From contig NC_065419.1 in assembly GCF_024362695.1 (NCBI RefSeq), positions 7,254,678 to 7,318,677 of the forward strand: DNA of 64,000 bases, read 5' to 3'. How positions within the stretch are numbered: the first letter of the stretch is position 1; each line of letters starts with the position of its first letter. The position numbers and the translations under genes were made by a program. The notes under the pieces were generated by a model, which had not been told where the DNA came from, did not search any database, and saw only the letters and a program-made list of their open reading frames with translations. This document shows positions 1 through 12,848 of the stretch, in pieces. Source of the stretch: Pectinophora gossypiella. Taxonomy: Eukaryota; Arthropoda; Insecta; Lepidoptera; Gelechiidae.

Positions 1-3000
1 AAACCTCGAGCTATCATTTCACAAGAAGAAACAGAGGATGCTGTGGCTGCTCTTTTAGGAGAAAGTTTTGGAGGAAAGGAAAGCACCTTTCCTAATTGTT
101 ACGAGGAAGTTGAAACTAGCACTACACATGAAATCGAAACTGAAAGTTCTACCATAGAACCTGAAGTTATTCCTGAAGAGGATGCCGAAGAAATGAGACA
201 AGCTGTTCAAAATTTAAATGCAAGTGAAATGGAGATGAAACCTGATACGCCTTTGTCAGATAATGACCTTCTGTTGATTGATACGGATTCCGAAGCAGAA
301 ACATCACAAGATGCTATTGAAAGGTTGCCTGTCAATGTTATAGCAACTAATCAATCACGCAATGGCAACGCTGAGCAAAGTAAACCCGAAGCACCGTCTA
401 ATATTATTACAAAACCTGTCACATCCCAGGCTCCGACGATTACAGAAACAACAGAACCCATTGTGAAGACAATTGAACCGGAAATAAAATCACCTCCACC
501 AAAACGGGACATTCTTCAGCAAGTAACATCAACTGCAACTCCTGTTATAACATCCTGGACACTTTCAAACAACAAGATATTAGAGCCTCATGTAGTAAAT
601 GTGCAATCTAATCAACTTCAGAACAGAGAGACGAATGATAACAAACCTACGCACATAACGGCTAATATTGTACAGATAAAGGCACCTCAAAATCAAACAA
701 TTGCCACACCTTTAAGACCGATTATTGCACCAAACAGAGTGAGCGCTCCCTATCAAGTAATAAATCATATGATACGCCCTCAAGCTTCCAACATGCAACC
801 GCCTACAATTAAAATACCAGAACCGCACATTATATACCAAAAACCGCCAAGTATAGTCATATCGCCGAGAATGGCCAGTGACCCACGCCAGCAAAGCCCG
901 AAAACTAGTCCTCAAGGAGAAGGTATGACGTCACCCAGATTAACAAATATGATTTTGAGTACTTCACCACAAAATATGAACTCTGTTGGAATAGTGTCAC
1001 CAAATGCGATACAACAAAGATCTCCTGGACAAGTGACCGTCGTGCGCATGCAACAACCACCCTTAAGCCCGATCCAGTCTATGCACATTCCTCCAGGCAC
1101 AAGGACTATGGTATCACCAAGTAGACCCAATTCTGTGCTAGTGCAAACGCAAGGAGGTCCAATACATTTCAATCGATTACCTGTTACTCCAGTACTGGCA
1201 CCCATTTCTAAACAAATCGGTGTTAACAACATAGTTCAACAAAATAAAACTATTGCAGTTAGTGCCTCTCCAATAATACACCAGCAAAAAGTTATAACAG
1301 GGGACTCTAGGAAACCTGATCAGAGAAATATACCCGACAACTTAAATGAAAATTCAAAAATTATCTTGTCTCCTACTAGTCTGCAACACAGCACGAATCC
1401 CACAGTATTGGCACAAAACCGTCTCATATCAATGCAAAACGTGCTACACAGCGGGAATGCAAATTCTCCGTTACATTTGACCAATAAAGTGTTGATCAAC
1501 AACATGTCTCACTTGGGCGAGAAAAGAGAAAATTTGATTCCTAAATCCGAGCAACACAATCATTTACCATTTAACACGGCTCCGATTATACATGTAGCAA
1601 ATGTGAATCATTCCACTCCTTCTATAATGCAGACAACTTCAAAACCTGTGGTGTGTACACTGCAAGAAGCAAGTACCATCAGCAGAGGACAAAACACGAA
1701 TGTGATACATTCCTTGAACTCACAGAGGCTACTTACAACAGCTCCCATATCCAGCGTCATTCAGTTAGATGCAAGCAAGAGTTCACCGTCTGTGCTGTCA
1801 ATGGCGGCAATAAGATCACCGACGGTGCTTACCAAATTAGAATCGTCGACCTCGGTCGCAGTTACTACAACTAGCCTAACGAATGTAGTAATGACGCCAT
1901 TGTTATTAAAAACCAGCAACACTCCTGGTACTATCAGGTTAAGTACTAAAAGTGAAACTGAAAAGATCGATGCGACAGCTAAACTACAGAATAGTATCCC
2001 GCCACACGATAACAAGTTTGATGCCATAGTTAATTCTGCAAAAACGCCAGTCAGTTTAATATCCGACAAACAAAAAGACATTTTAATGACTTCGTCAGAC
2101 AGCGTAGCAAAATGTGAAACTGATTTTGAAGAATTGTTAAAAGACAATACCAATGAAATAAAAGTAACTAATGATCCCGAAAAGAAACTCGAAGTGAATG
2201 TAGGAAAAACAGTCACACTAATTTCTGCTGCAACTCAAAGAAAAAAGAGCGTCGAAATTTTCAAAGAAGAATTGCCATCTGTTATAAATCAAATTCCGAA
2301 AGAAACAGTCAAAGAAAACAAAGAACTCGTTTCTAATAATAAAGTAGATCATGAAACAAAAGCAATAAAAGACGAAAGCATTAATGTAAAACCAGAACCA
2401 GAAGTTGCAAAGAAGGAAGACAACTCTGCAACTAATAAAGAAGTGACACCTGATACTGTGTTTAATAAAGTTGCAGCCGAGGAACAAAAACCGGCAGAAT
2501 TTAAAGACACTGAAAACGTAAACACCTTCTTCAAACTTACACCAAAACAGGGTGATTCAAATGATAGCCAATTAAAAGGCCTTGATGAAAATGATTCTTG
2601 GAGTGCTAAAGATGTTAATATAGAATCAGTAATTAAAAAAGTTGATTCACTTTGCAACGATAGTTTGGAAACCGACAAGAAAGAGGACGACAATTTAGTG
2701 TCATCAAAAGCTAATGAATCAGTACCAACTTCAGAACCTATGGATATTTCACATGAAGCAAGCAAATCTTCGGAAGTTCAATCGGAAAGTGATAATTTTA
2801 TGGATGATAGCCATAGCGAAGAGTCATCTTTAGAGAAAACAACACCTACGAGCAAACGCGGTGGTCGAGGCATGAGAGGCAAAAAAATTGAAAAGAATCA
2901 AGACCGAGTACAAACGCGACAAATCTCTAAGCCAGCCAGAGGAGCTACTTCAGCAAGACGAGGTAGAGGAAGAGCTAAAGTTGACAAAAAGATAAAAAGT

Positions 3001-6000
3001 TTAGTCAATCACACTGCTAATAATATGCCCGGGGATGTTTACGATTTCCATGAAGATTCTGGTGATGAAACATCTACTTCACCCAACAAGAACGAAACTC
3101 GTCCGAGATTGATTTTGACTATAAAAAGTCCTTTGTCCGGGCAGTCGAACGCTGTAGCAACGTCTACACTTAGTATTACGCCCAAGGAACAACAGCTGAA
3201 AAACGCCGAAAAGGTGAATAAAGAAGAGAAAGTTGAGGACTTTATATCTCCATCGGCTAATACTCGCAAATCCAGAAGACTACAAGAAAAAGACGTGCAG
3301 CGTAGTACTGTCGACGATGTTATAGAGGACGTAGTGAAAGGAAACGCCGTTCAAACTAAAGTCGGTAATAAAGAGCTAAATAAGAAAAGACAGACTAGAC
3401 AAACTGGCGCAAACAAAGTAAATCCTGACAAAACTGCCGGTAACGATACACGGAAATCGCCCCGAGGCGTTAAGCGGACAAGGGATAGAAGCTTGTCAGA
3501 TGCATCGGTGGACAGCAGCGACGAGAAAGTTGTGAAGCGAGACGAGGCACCTAAAGAAAGCAAAGTGCCGAAGATAGTGGAACCACCGCCCGTGTCTAAG
3601 CCCGAGCTGGAGTCTCCCCAGCCCGCGAAGAACACCGCGCCGGTCGTTTCCGTCGCAGCTCCGAGTATTCCAACTCCAAGCATTCCAACTCCCACACCTA
3701 CCCCGATTATGAAACCACCGAAGAAAATGATATCGGAGATCAGCGCCAAGCTCGCGAGTGCGTTCGAAGCGGCCGCGGCCGCGCCTCCCGTGCGTCCACA
3801 GCCGCCCGTCGAGCGCTTGCCGCTCGAAGCCGAGAAGAGACCCAATCCGATTCGAGAACCGGTGACCGTCACACCCGTCGTCTCCGATCATCCGGCCGCC
3901 GCCACCGGGGACGTCCGAGGTAAGAGATCACATCATCTTCATTCATTCTTTAATCTCAAAATTTCAATTCAAAGTAAAAATCAAACGTGTTTTTAATTGT
4001 GTATATTATATCGCGTGCAGGGAGCGTGCCGGCAGGTCGCATCGCCGAGTCGGCAGTCGGCGGTGGCGAGGCGGCCGGAGTGCGGCGGCCGGAGGCGGCG
4101 GCTGGCGGCGTGGCGAGCGGCGCGGGCGACGCGCGCGGGCACTCGCCCGCGCTGCCGCACCGCCTGCCCGAGCGCGCCGCGCCGCTGCTGCTGCGCGCCG
4201 CCGCCGACGAGTACGGCGCGCGGCCGCGGGACCTGGCGTCGCTGCCGCCCGCGGCGGGCGCGGCGGGTGCGGTCGGTGCGGTGGGCGCGGTGGGCGCGGC
4301 GGGCGCGGCGCATGCGGCGCGCGGCTACGCGGGCGCCGCCAGCCTGCCGCGCGGCGCGCACCAGCCCCCCGCGCACGCGCACTCGTTGCCGCCGCCCGCC
4401 GCGCCGCACGCGCTGCACCCGCAACACCCACAACACCCGCACGCCAAGCAGGTCGCAGTCGTCGGCCCGCACCATCACCACCAAGGTACGACGCCGTGTC
4501 CTTTGTTCGGAATACGATATTGAACAGATTTTACCTTAGGCATCCAAAGATAGAAATAAGAAGTTTGGTCGTTATTAAAATGTTGTATGAGATCATTATC
4601 TGTTCTTTCTTTGCAGTTCCCGGTTCTCGAGTTACCATCACGAGTGTACCCACGATCAGTCCTCAGGGTCAGATGACTTTGGTGAGTTGCTTTTTGAAAT
4701 ATTTTCGAATGTATAACTAGAATGATATTTCAAACAAAATACTATCTAATACGTTCTGATGACACTGATATAAACATTAGACCCCCGGTTAAGAAGATAT
4801 CTATTAGGTTTGTAAATGTGATACTTTTACTTTCGAGTAGGCTCATTATTGTAATTTTGTTCATGCTACCCGGATAGTCGGCCGATTTAGTTAGAAGTCC
4901 ACCGCCTGCACATCAACAGACTTCTCCTGTGTCCTCGGTATACCACAATGTAATTACATAATTTTATTTATAATCACGTTTTCATACTTGTTAATATTGA
5001 TGCTGATTCTGCCAAATATAAAACTAGTTTTACTTTGTTTTGACAGTGGTAATACAGAGAATCGGCATCATTTTGTGTATTATCTTGTTTTCTTATTGTA
5101 TATATTTTTTTTCTTCAATGAAGTATTTGACATTATTAGGTACTTTTCTTTTATTGTAGATGTAGTTTTATTAGTTTTTTTTTTGTATTATATGCTATGG
5201 GTTATATCGAAAGGCCGTTGTAATACATGGCGTGTATCTGTTTCAGGGCGACGGAATGTATCCACACTTTTCTCATCAACATTACCAGATGTACCAGCAA
5301 CACTTTCGAGCAACTCAGCACGAGAGTCGCGCTACACCATCTCCTTATACTCGGTAAGATAAGATAATATACTATATTGAGCACAAAGGTCACAAGACAC
5401 AGAATTAAGGTCAAACAAATACAGAAAGCCACAACGGGCGGCCTTATTGCTTATGCAGCAATTAAGTAAATTTTAGTTTTGTTCAATGTTTTTATTCAGG
5501 TTTGATATGGTTTTGGTTTTCTAGAGTTTACTTGTCATGTAGGTATTTCAAATTATTGAATATAGTGACTTTGAAGCACCTGATTGTATTTATGACTGTT
5601 TACATAATTTTCAAATGATTCAAATCAGGTTATCGATCGAAATTTAAGGACATTGTTATCCCAAAGATCTAACTTTAAGCACTGTCATGTTCCGGGATAG
5701 AACGTTGACTGGCAATCAATGGGGCGAGATGTTCCGATTCCAAAAGTAGGAAAGGTCAACGACCGTTGTGTGTATCGGGGTGCTAAGGCAGTGTCCGTTG
5801 CAGGTCGCTGGAGGCGGAGGGCTGCGAGGCGCCCACGCCGCCGCTGGAGCTGCGGCGGCCGCCCTCGGCGCGCGTGCCGCGGCCCGCGCACTCGCCCGCG
5901 CCGGCGCCCGCGCCCGCGCCCGGCCCCGCCGACAGGCTCATCAGTCAGTATAACACTTATGGCTTGTTCACACAGAAAGCGGCCACGCTTTGGGGCGTTT

Positions 6001-9000
6001 CGGGGTCTTTGTGGTATTACGTTACATTAACAGCTGTCTGGAGAGTGTCTATGTAACGTAGTTGTACAACATGGGAACGTAGAATACGGAAGGATCGAAC
6101 GCGTGATCGGTCTCTGTCTGATAGCACTCTTATACTATCGTAATAAGTGTGAGATTTTATTGATATTAGTAATTATGATTTAAAGTTGTTAATATGTAAT
6201 TGGTAGCTGTTGTTCATCCGATCATTAAATAAATAAATAAAGTGATAAAAACTAAGCAGATTTGGCAGAAGAAAAATTTAACTGAGTGGCCCCTCTCCCG
6301 GCAGTGTATGCAGCGGGCTGCGGGCGCTCGCCGCCGCCGGCGCACGGCACGTCGCGACTGCCGTCGGCGCTGCCGCCCACGGCCGCGCCCGGCCCGCCGC
6401 ACGCCAGCCAGGTGCCGCGCGAGGCCGACTCGCTGCAGATGCTGCTACGGGTAAATACAGACTTTATATTCTGCTTTCTACACTTTATTTTACAACTATA
6501 ACTATACAATGAATTCTTACAAATTCAATTAAAACAAAGCCATTTAAAGGTATTCGCAAATGAATCGCTTTTGCATTAATTACTCTTTTTGCAGGCCAGA
6601 TAGAAAAGCCTCAGACGTGCTTTTTTTTTTGACATAAATTATTGTAGATTTGCCGCAAATAGCGGACATATGGAAAGCACTGAGAGCTCTCACCCGGTAA
6701 AACATTTAAGACAACTGGCCTGAGGGGGGGGGTTGTTTAGGGCGTATTCTGAGAGGATAATATTTGAAAGAACGAATCGACCCTAATGGGTTGATAGCAA
6801 TAAGCGCTGAATGAGAATCGTTGACCACGTCGGCATCGGGGTTCTGAAGTGTTTATTGTCGCGAGCTGATTGGCCGCCTCTATGGCTAGAGTAATCGAGT
6901 CGGGATCGTATATTATGTACTTCGGGCGCCGGTACTTTTCAGTACCTCCCTAAGCGGGTTGTTTTCGGAAGCCGCAACTACCAGGGGATTTGGGTGGTGT
7001 GGAGCAGAATCTAAAAAAACGTTTTGACGCTAATTTAGGCAATTGGACAATGGTTGGGAGACTTAGGTCAATGTGCAGATTGTCGTTACGAAGGAACTAC
7101 GGGGCACCCGTGGCTTTTAGCATGAACCGATTGCGTATATCACCTGTAAGCGATGGATTTGAGAGGGACTCGTCTAAGCAAAAACGAACCCTGCATAGGT
7201 CATGGTCGGTCGGATGCAGGTCGTGTAGATTTTCACCTTATTCCTAAGGGATAATTTACTATACTTGTTAAGGAGACAGTGAAGACGGTCAATTACAAAC
7301 ACGGCGCGAATCCGCACACGTTTGATATGGACCTTGAACGTTAGACGTCAATCTAAGACTACAGAGATATTTGACTTGCTCCTCACAATGGATCGGCTTA
7401 CCAAACATCTTAATGACTTTGAGTTGACGACGTGACCGTGGTGTGTTTCTCCAGGTTTACCTCAATTATGCATTAGCGAAACCACTTGCTTGGCTGCGCG
7501 TTGGAGAATTCCGGTCATCATAGCTCCACTGCGGCACGAACAGTAAATGGTTGTGTCATCCGCGAATAAAGCTAGTTCGGTATTTGGGGATTTGGAAATG
7601 TCACTGGTGTACAACGAAAACAGTAAAGGGCAGAGGACGGAGCCTTGTGGGACTCCGGCATGTCGGGTGCGGTGATGAGAGCGTCCCTTCCACGCGGTAG
7701 CAAAAGGTTCGATTTGAGGAATTGTCGGTGTATTTTCCCCGAAGCCCTCCGGTATTTTGTCGTGAGATTTCTTACAGTAAGTGATTTGTATACATTTGTT
7801 TACAACAGCGGTACCCGGTGATGTGGCAAGGGCTGCTGGCTCTCAAGAACGACAGCGCGGCGGTGCAGATGCACTTCGTAGGCGGCAACCCGGGCGTGGC
7901 GGGCGACACGTTGCCGCGCCTCACGGACGGCTCCACGCCGCCGCTGCGCATCGCACAGCGCATGCGCCTCGAGCCGCAGCAGCTCGACCAGGTGCACCGC
8001 AAGATGAAAGTAAGCACGCAGCACTCTACTCTAGCTCTAGCTTGAGCTCTAGTCTGGTTATGCATACGAAAACTCACTCCCGTAACCTCTAATCTTCTTC
8101 TATCGTGTGGGTTATGATGTCAATAACGACACGTTTACTATTATACTGCCAAAGGCATCTTGATGTGGCTCATGTAACAACTCATACTTACTCAAGTAAA
8201 TAGTAGCGGGACTGACTGCTTAACGTGCCTTCGAAGCGTGGATCATCTTGCTTTTGGACAATCAGGTGATCAGCCTGCGATATCCTAACCAAATTAGGGG
8301 TCACAAAGTTAATTTTATCATATGCTCCCACCGGGATTCCAACCTGAGACCCCCGGATCGTGAGTCCAATGCTCAACCACTGCACCACGGAGTGTTATCT
8401 CTAATATGGTGGTCTGATCCACAAAATAACGTACGACTGGCCACCACTTTTGATACGAAGCCGATGGATATTATGGTTGAATTTCGCAAAACCCCGTCTT
8501 AGAGAGCACCTAAGTCCTAAGAGAAACCTCCATGTAAAATTTGGAAGTCCTAGCACTTGTTGTTCCTGAGATTTCGTGATGAGTGAGTCAATGACCTTTC
8601 GCTCTTATATATATATAGATTTGACTGACTTGATTGTGTTGTAGCTGGAGAACGAGCATTGCATGCTGCTGGCGCTGCCCTGCGGGCGCGACCACATGGA
8701 CGTGCTGCAGCAGTCCACCAACCTCACTGCAGGCTTCATCACCTATCTACAGCGCAAGCAGGCCGCCGGCATCGTCAACGTGGCGCCGCCGGGACACCAT
8801 CAGGTAACATACCATATCCAACTATATCATCTAAACACCGTTAGCTAAAACGCCAGTGGTGCGGCCCCTACTGCCGCACTCGCATCGGACTCTACATCCA
8901 TTTTAAAAGCTGCTACAATAACGTTGTATAAATCATCAAATATAGATGGAAAGGCCTGAGATGATAAATATAGCTACAAATACAGATAGCGGGGTAACAG

Positions 9001-9333
9001 TGGTGGCCATAAGTTGATTTACAAACTGTTAAAAATGTTTTTTCTTTTCCTGGCGAGAATATCAACATAAAATCACAAGATTTGGCACCCTCGGGCATTA
9101 TTTTCACTAATCTGTCACCGGGCAAGGTATGTGCCCATTTGACGGGCCATTTTGAAAGCTATTGATATATGGATTATTATTTGACGTGTGGTATTTGTTC
9201 ACAGGCCATGTACACGGTGCATATCTTCCCGTCGTGCGACTTCGCCAACGAGAACCTGAACCGCATCGCGCCCGACCTCATGCACCGCGTGGCCGACATC
9301 GCGCACCTGCTCATCGTCATCGCCACCGTGTGA
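1..9333 (+). CDS. spen: Protein split ends (Spen/SHARP family), C-terminal 10 exons, partial at 5' end
   Basis: Spen proteins are large nuclear RNA-binding co-repressors; the C-terminal SPOC domain recruits repressor complexes. The reading frame is open at base 1. Exons, all with GT-AG borders and matching phases: 1-3919, 4021-4485, 4617-4681, 4878-4937, 5247-5353, 5804-5943, 6305-6450, 7809-8009, 8645-8803, 9205-9333 (5391 nt, 1796 residues then TGA). The first exon encodes a disordered Ser/Thr/Pro/Gln-rich region. Near residues 950-1000 it has an RG-rich basic block (GGRGMRGKK, SARRGRGRAK), followed by TRKSRRLQEK and RKSPRGVKRTR, which resemble nuclear-localisation sequences. Exon 2 is Gly/Ala/Pro-rich with a His-rich end. 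The last three exons (residues about 1635-1796) form the SPOC domain, starting RYPVMWQGLLALKND and ending HLLIVIATV. Family call is strong; the N-terminal RRM domains must lie left of the window. Confidence 0.96.
4021..4485 (+). other. spen: Extremely GC-rich spen exon 2 with Gly-Ala-Val repeat
   Basis: This exon is almost entirely G and C while the flanking introns are strongly AT-rich. It encodes an Ala/Gly/Pro/Arg-rich stretch with a short repeat of the form GAVGAVGAVGAAGAAHAA near 4258-4317, and ends in a His/Pro/Gln run. All six frames are nearly stop-free, so shadow ORFs are abundant here. Only the frame that joins both neighbours through GT-AG borders is taken as coding. Confidence 0.8.
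6621..7770 (-). mobile_element. Degenerate CR1/Jockey-type LINE fragment in spen intron 7
   Basis: Minus-strand translation of about 7540-7680 reads GVPQGSVLCPLLFSLYTSDI and then LFADDTTIYC, the conserved polymerase motifs of non-LTR reverse transcriptases including the FADD box. Further on (about 7200) is KIYTTCIRPTMTYAGFVFA, typical of the RT C-terminal side. Frames are broken by stops. A T-run at about 6622-6632 on the + strand is the poly(A) tail seen in reverse. The tail-proximal 350 bp recur at 28826-29235. The element is antisense to spen and lies wholly inside intron 6451-7808. Confidence 0.85.
7809..9333 (+). other. spen: SPOC domain of Spen (three coding exons)
   Basis: Exons 7809-8009, 8645-8803 and 9205-9333 are all phase 0 and encode about 162 residues. 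They contain the family landmarks WQGLLALKND, the RIAQRMRLE basic segment, LALPCG, a helix FITYLQRKQAAGIV, and the terminal hydrophobic LIVIATV. In the family the basic face binds phosphoserine or acidic motifs of SMRT/NCoR-type partners. The domain runs to the stop codon as in other Spen proteins. Neither frame nor splice sites show damage, so the gene is expected to be functional. Confidence 0.93.
8092..8400 (-). mobile_element. tRNA-derived SINE family 1, intronic copy
   Basis: Reverse-oriented copy of the SINE seen full length at 40985-41312 and 45238-45565. It starts with the tail block 'cttctatcgtgtgg' and ends in the reverse complement of the tRNA-like head (cctccgtggtgcagtggttgagc). 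It lies in spen intron 8. Confidence 0.8.
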
Positions 9334-11289
9334 GCCGCGGCTGCCGCCGCACTGGACTTTACACTCCTCACCCGGACACGACGCATACACACCCTACTGT
9401 GACAACTCTATACCCTAAAGTGAAACTATATCGCCGGTACGGACTCTTAGGTGATTATAATAACGCATTGTAAATACGGCCAGGTTGTGAAATTACCTTA
9501 TTTTTTTAATTTCTACCTTAGCTATCAGTCGACCTGGTAGAATCACTTTTATTCACGGCAGACGATAAATCGTTTGTAGGAATTGAGACGGATTACCTCT
9601 GCGAAACTGAACTGTCGTTGTAATGACGTAACGTTAGTGTATTAATGTAGACGCGGCGCGGCGGCGCTCGCTGGGCTCGGCCGCGCCGCGCCGCGCGCTT
9701 GTAAACTCGTATAAGTAGATAAGGCCGCCGGTCACTTATTTAAGTGCTAGATGTAAGTTATAGCTTATTTGTAAAATACTTTTGTTATTGTCGACTGGGT
9801 TCGACGTTATTCGGAGTTTAAATTTATAAAAAAGTATGATAATAAATGGCAAAGTCAGTTGATAAAAATATATTTAATTTTGGGTTCCGATTAGATGTGT
9901 GGCAATCTATCGAGCATTTTTTATTGTTAGTGTAAATTGTTATTTTGTTTTAAGCGTCTAGGTCTAAAGTAATTTAAATTCTGTAAATACGATTCTATCC
10001 GTACTAAAATTCGCATAGGACATTACGGTAGGTAATGGAAAACTCATGACTACTGGGTCGAACGGTCGTTTAATTGTAAAGAAATAGTCGACGATTATGT
10101 AAAATAGTAAGAGATAAATACACATGGAAAATAATCTGTGATTCTGACTTTTAAATATAGACTATAGGTAGTCTTATACGGATCATAAACAGTGTGTGAG
10201 CGGGCTGTGGCACGCGGAGTCGCGCGGCCCGCGGGGAGTGTCCGAGTGTCGCCAGCATGAGTATGAGTGAGTGAGCCCGGGCGGGGCGCTTGAAGCAATA
10301 AATCATTATCATGCATGTGCTTGTTACACCTAGGTAAACCACCGTTACATTCGATTACTTCCCTTTATCTTTACTATTATTTGATTATGAGTAATATTTT
10401 GACTTCTTAGACTTTACACACTAACCCAGCGACCAGCATTTTGCTTTTTGTGTTTTCATGTATTTCGAAGCTTGTAATAGTACAATAATATCATCTCTAA
10501 TTTGAAGAAAATTATTTAGAGGGGATAATTGTAACTGTTAGAAGTTTTGAAATTCAACATAGGCGTAGCGTGACGACTGACTACTTGTAATGTTTACAAG
10601 ACACGGTCGTCGGCGCTGCCGCCTCGTAGATAAATCTTGTATTTGAATCCGGAGTGAACCACTGGTTTGGTCACGCCAATGCATGCTTGGAAGCGGCCCA
10701 CTCATACTCATGACCCTCATTGTCGCTGTTGCGCCTATTCAGTTCACCCACCACATCATCACTTCTAAGTTCACTCGAAAGAGTTGCCTACACCGTTGAG
10801 TTAGACCGCTTTGTAAGTTTTTATTTCCACTAAATTGTAACAAGTAACAATATTGTACTTCTCATAACGTGTAACTGTCTGCAGCCCTTAATGCAATGTG
10901 TTGCACCTGTTTGGTTCGCTACTTCACCGGCATTTCGCATAAATAACATGTTAGTTAAGTAAAGGTGCGACTGTGTTGTCGTACGTAAAAACAAAGTACA
11001 AAATATTTTATGTATTGTAATTTTATATGTACGATAAACTAGAAAATAATAGCACAGGTAATATTATGTATATTCTTTTTAAGGTTTAAAGATGTAGAAT
11101 GTGTAAATTGTTTGTCATGTTTCCGTCGCAAACAGTTCTCGACTTAGCTAGGAGGAACACTAACGAACTCGTCACTTCGTCCATTAATTTTAAAATATAA
11201 TTTTATTAGCGAACAGATGCCCAATGATGTATGTACACACTATATTTATTCTTATTTGGATTCCTTATAAAGGAAATGTAAATAAAACT
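9334..11289 (+). other. spen 3' UTR and downstream region with candidate poly(A) signals
   Basis: No coding exon on the + strand was found here. AATAAA occurs at 9841-9846, 10297-10302 and 11281-11286; any of these could end spen transcripts. A short GC-rich block lies at about 9650-9700. The minus-strand exon at 11290-11494 points toward this region, so the two transcription units converge. Confidence 0.5.
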
Positions 11290-11494
11290 TCATAAAAATA
11301 GCGGTACAGTACAGTATTTAGACTCGATATTGAAAAATTTATGAGATAGGTAACAAATGAGAATTAAAAAGTATTTATTGTGGTAATACCCGTATTTACT
11401 CATTTCCTGCTCAGTTTGTAACTGGGATGCAGTTATTTGCTCTGGTGTAGTGTCATCCAAGTATATCAACTCGTACCGTGTCAGGCTCAGCTTC
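11290..11494 (-). CDS. Terminal coding exon of an unidentified minus-strand gene
   Basis: The exon is preceded by a good acceptor (ATTTATTGTAG before base 11494). It reads KLSLTRYELIYLDDTTPEQI and then TASQLQTEQEMSKYGYYHN before a more hydrophobic, AT-rich end and a stop at 11290. Codon choice over the first 40 residues looks protein-coding and unlike the surrounding AT-rich DNA. The first base completes a codon, so the upstream exon must end in phase 2. On the minus strand AATAAA follows at about 11246, fitting a terminal exon. I do not recognise the family. The last 27 residues may be less conserved. Confidence 0.5.
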
Positions 11495-11800
11495 CTACAA
11501 TAAATAGCTGCGTCCTTGAAATATATTGCTATTGAAATGTCAATTACTAATATGTAATATATTTTTTTCAACATTTATTTCAAAATCATTTTTAATGTTT
11601 TGTTTCCTCAAGGGTGTTAAGTCGTCACGCAGACTTCAGATTTCTAACTTATTTTAAATTAATGTGAGAAGTATAATATAGTTTTTACTTATAAGTTGAT
11701 TTCGACCCAAATATTGTTAAGAGGCGCATGGCAGAGCCCACGTGGTGCCCGTTCCGACCGGCTCGGGGCGGGCGCGACGTCGGCTTGCGAGCGTGCGACT

Positions 11801-11846
11801 CGTGCCACGCGGCACGTGGCACGTGGAACGCGGCACGCGGCACGCT
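11801..11846. repeat. GC-rich tandem CACGTG-like decamers
   Basis: Imperfect direct repeats related to 'gcggcacgtg' occur about four to five times, embedding E-box-like CACGTG cores. They lie in a GC-rich block (11726-11935) between the convergent spen and minus-strand gene ends. The block has several open shadow frames but no usable splice borders, so it is not called as coding. Confidence 0.45.
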
Positions 11847-12640
11847 GTGGCCGCTCGTGACGCGGACGGCGACAGTGACGCGGGCGGCGGGTGGGGCGGC
11901 TCGGGCGCCTCCGGGGGCTGCTGTTGCTGGTGTGCGAGATGATAGAGTTTAAATATATGTAAAATTAACATTTGATCTCAAGTGTGCAGCAAAAGTGATG
12001 AGGGTTAACTGTTGTATAGCAACAGCTGCGTCCTGACGCGACTCGTAGCCAGCCAGCACCCGATGTTGGTTTCGATTAGAGAAAAGCGTAAGGATATAAA
12101 GATATTGTGATCATAATTATATTATAGTTTAACGTGCTAGGACATAGATGTAATTGTATATTTTGTAAATATTGAAAATAGTATTGTATCTTCCCTTTAT
12201 CCAACCCAGACTCCTGCGTGTTATGTAAGTACCTCCTACCTACCAATACTATTAAAAAAAATATTACATTATATTTTGAGGCTTTTTATTTTAACCTGTT
12301 CCCGGACATAAATAAAAACACTGTTTAGTTCATAACTTATTTATTAAAATTTATTGAATAAAGTTATACCTATAGAAAAAGTAACAAGTTTTTAAAGATG
12401 AGAGGAAATTTAATATTTTCAACACTAATTGAATAGTATAGGTACTTACTAATAAAACCGAAACAACCTAATCACAATTCTATAATGATGTTAACCTACA
12501 AACGACAGCTACAGGAATGTACGACTTCACATTCCGCCAAGACATGATAAACCATTATTAACCTAAGTAATTGAATTATTGCTATTATAATTATTCAACT
12601 TGAATACTCTGAACATAATTGTTGTCTATGGCAATGGCGT

Positions 12641-12848
12641 TTAGCATCCTTGCTTCATCATGAGGTCTGCGAGTTTGAAGATCCGCAGCCAGCTGAAGGG
12701 CTCGGGCTGCGGCGCGGGGGCGGCGGCCTGGGACTCTGCCCTTGAGGGCGCGCGCTCCACCGCCGCCGCGCTACCCGCCGAGTGCGTCGGCGACTTCTTG
12801 TCTGTCTTCTGGTTATCCGGCGACTTGGTAATAGCTGGCGACGTCATT
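12641..12848 (-). CDS. Terminal coding exon, Ala/Pro/Ser-rich, unidentified gene
   Basis: An acceptor (TTTGCCAACAG) sits just before 12848. The exon reads MTSPAITKSPDNQKTDKKSP, then an Ala/Glu/Pro linker, and ends EPFSWLRIFKLADLMMKQGC and stop. It is GC-rich in an AT-rich setting, suggesting coding constraint. The frame needs a phase-2 upstream exon, the same as the exon at 11290-11494, so they may be alternative last exons of one gene. AATAAA occurs on the minus strand near 12346-12360. The amphipathic FSWLRIFKLADLMMK end could be a short helix. Family unknown. Confidence 0.48.

Noticed and set aside
351..3890. Minus-strand and off-frame ORFs across the first long exon
   Set aside because: They are shadows of the spen coding frame, with no splice sites or family signatures.
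3993..4539. Several long ORFs on both strands over spen exon 2
   Set aside because: The DNA is so GC-rich that stops are absent in all frames. Only the frame that joins 3919 and 4617 by GT-AG borders fits the gene.
11717..11971. Pro/Gln/Arg-rich ORFs on both strands in the GC block
   Set aside because: Low-complexity translation of a GC-rich tandem repeat block; no acceptor/donor pair keeps frame with neighbours.
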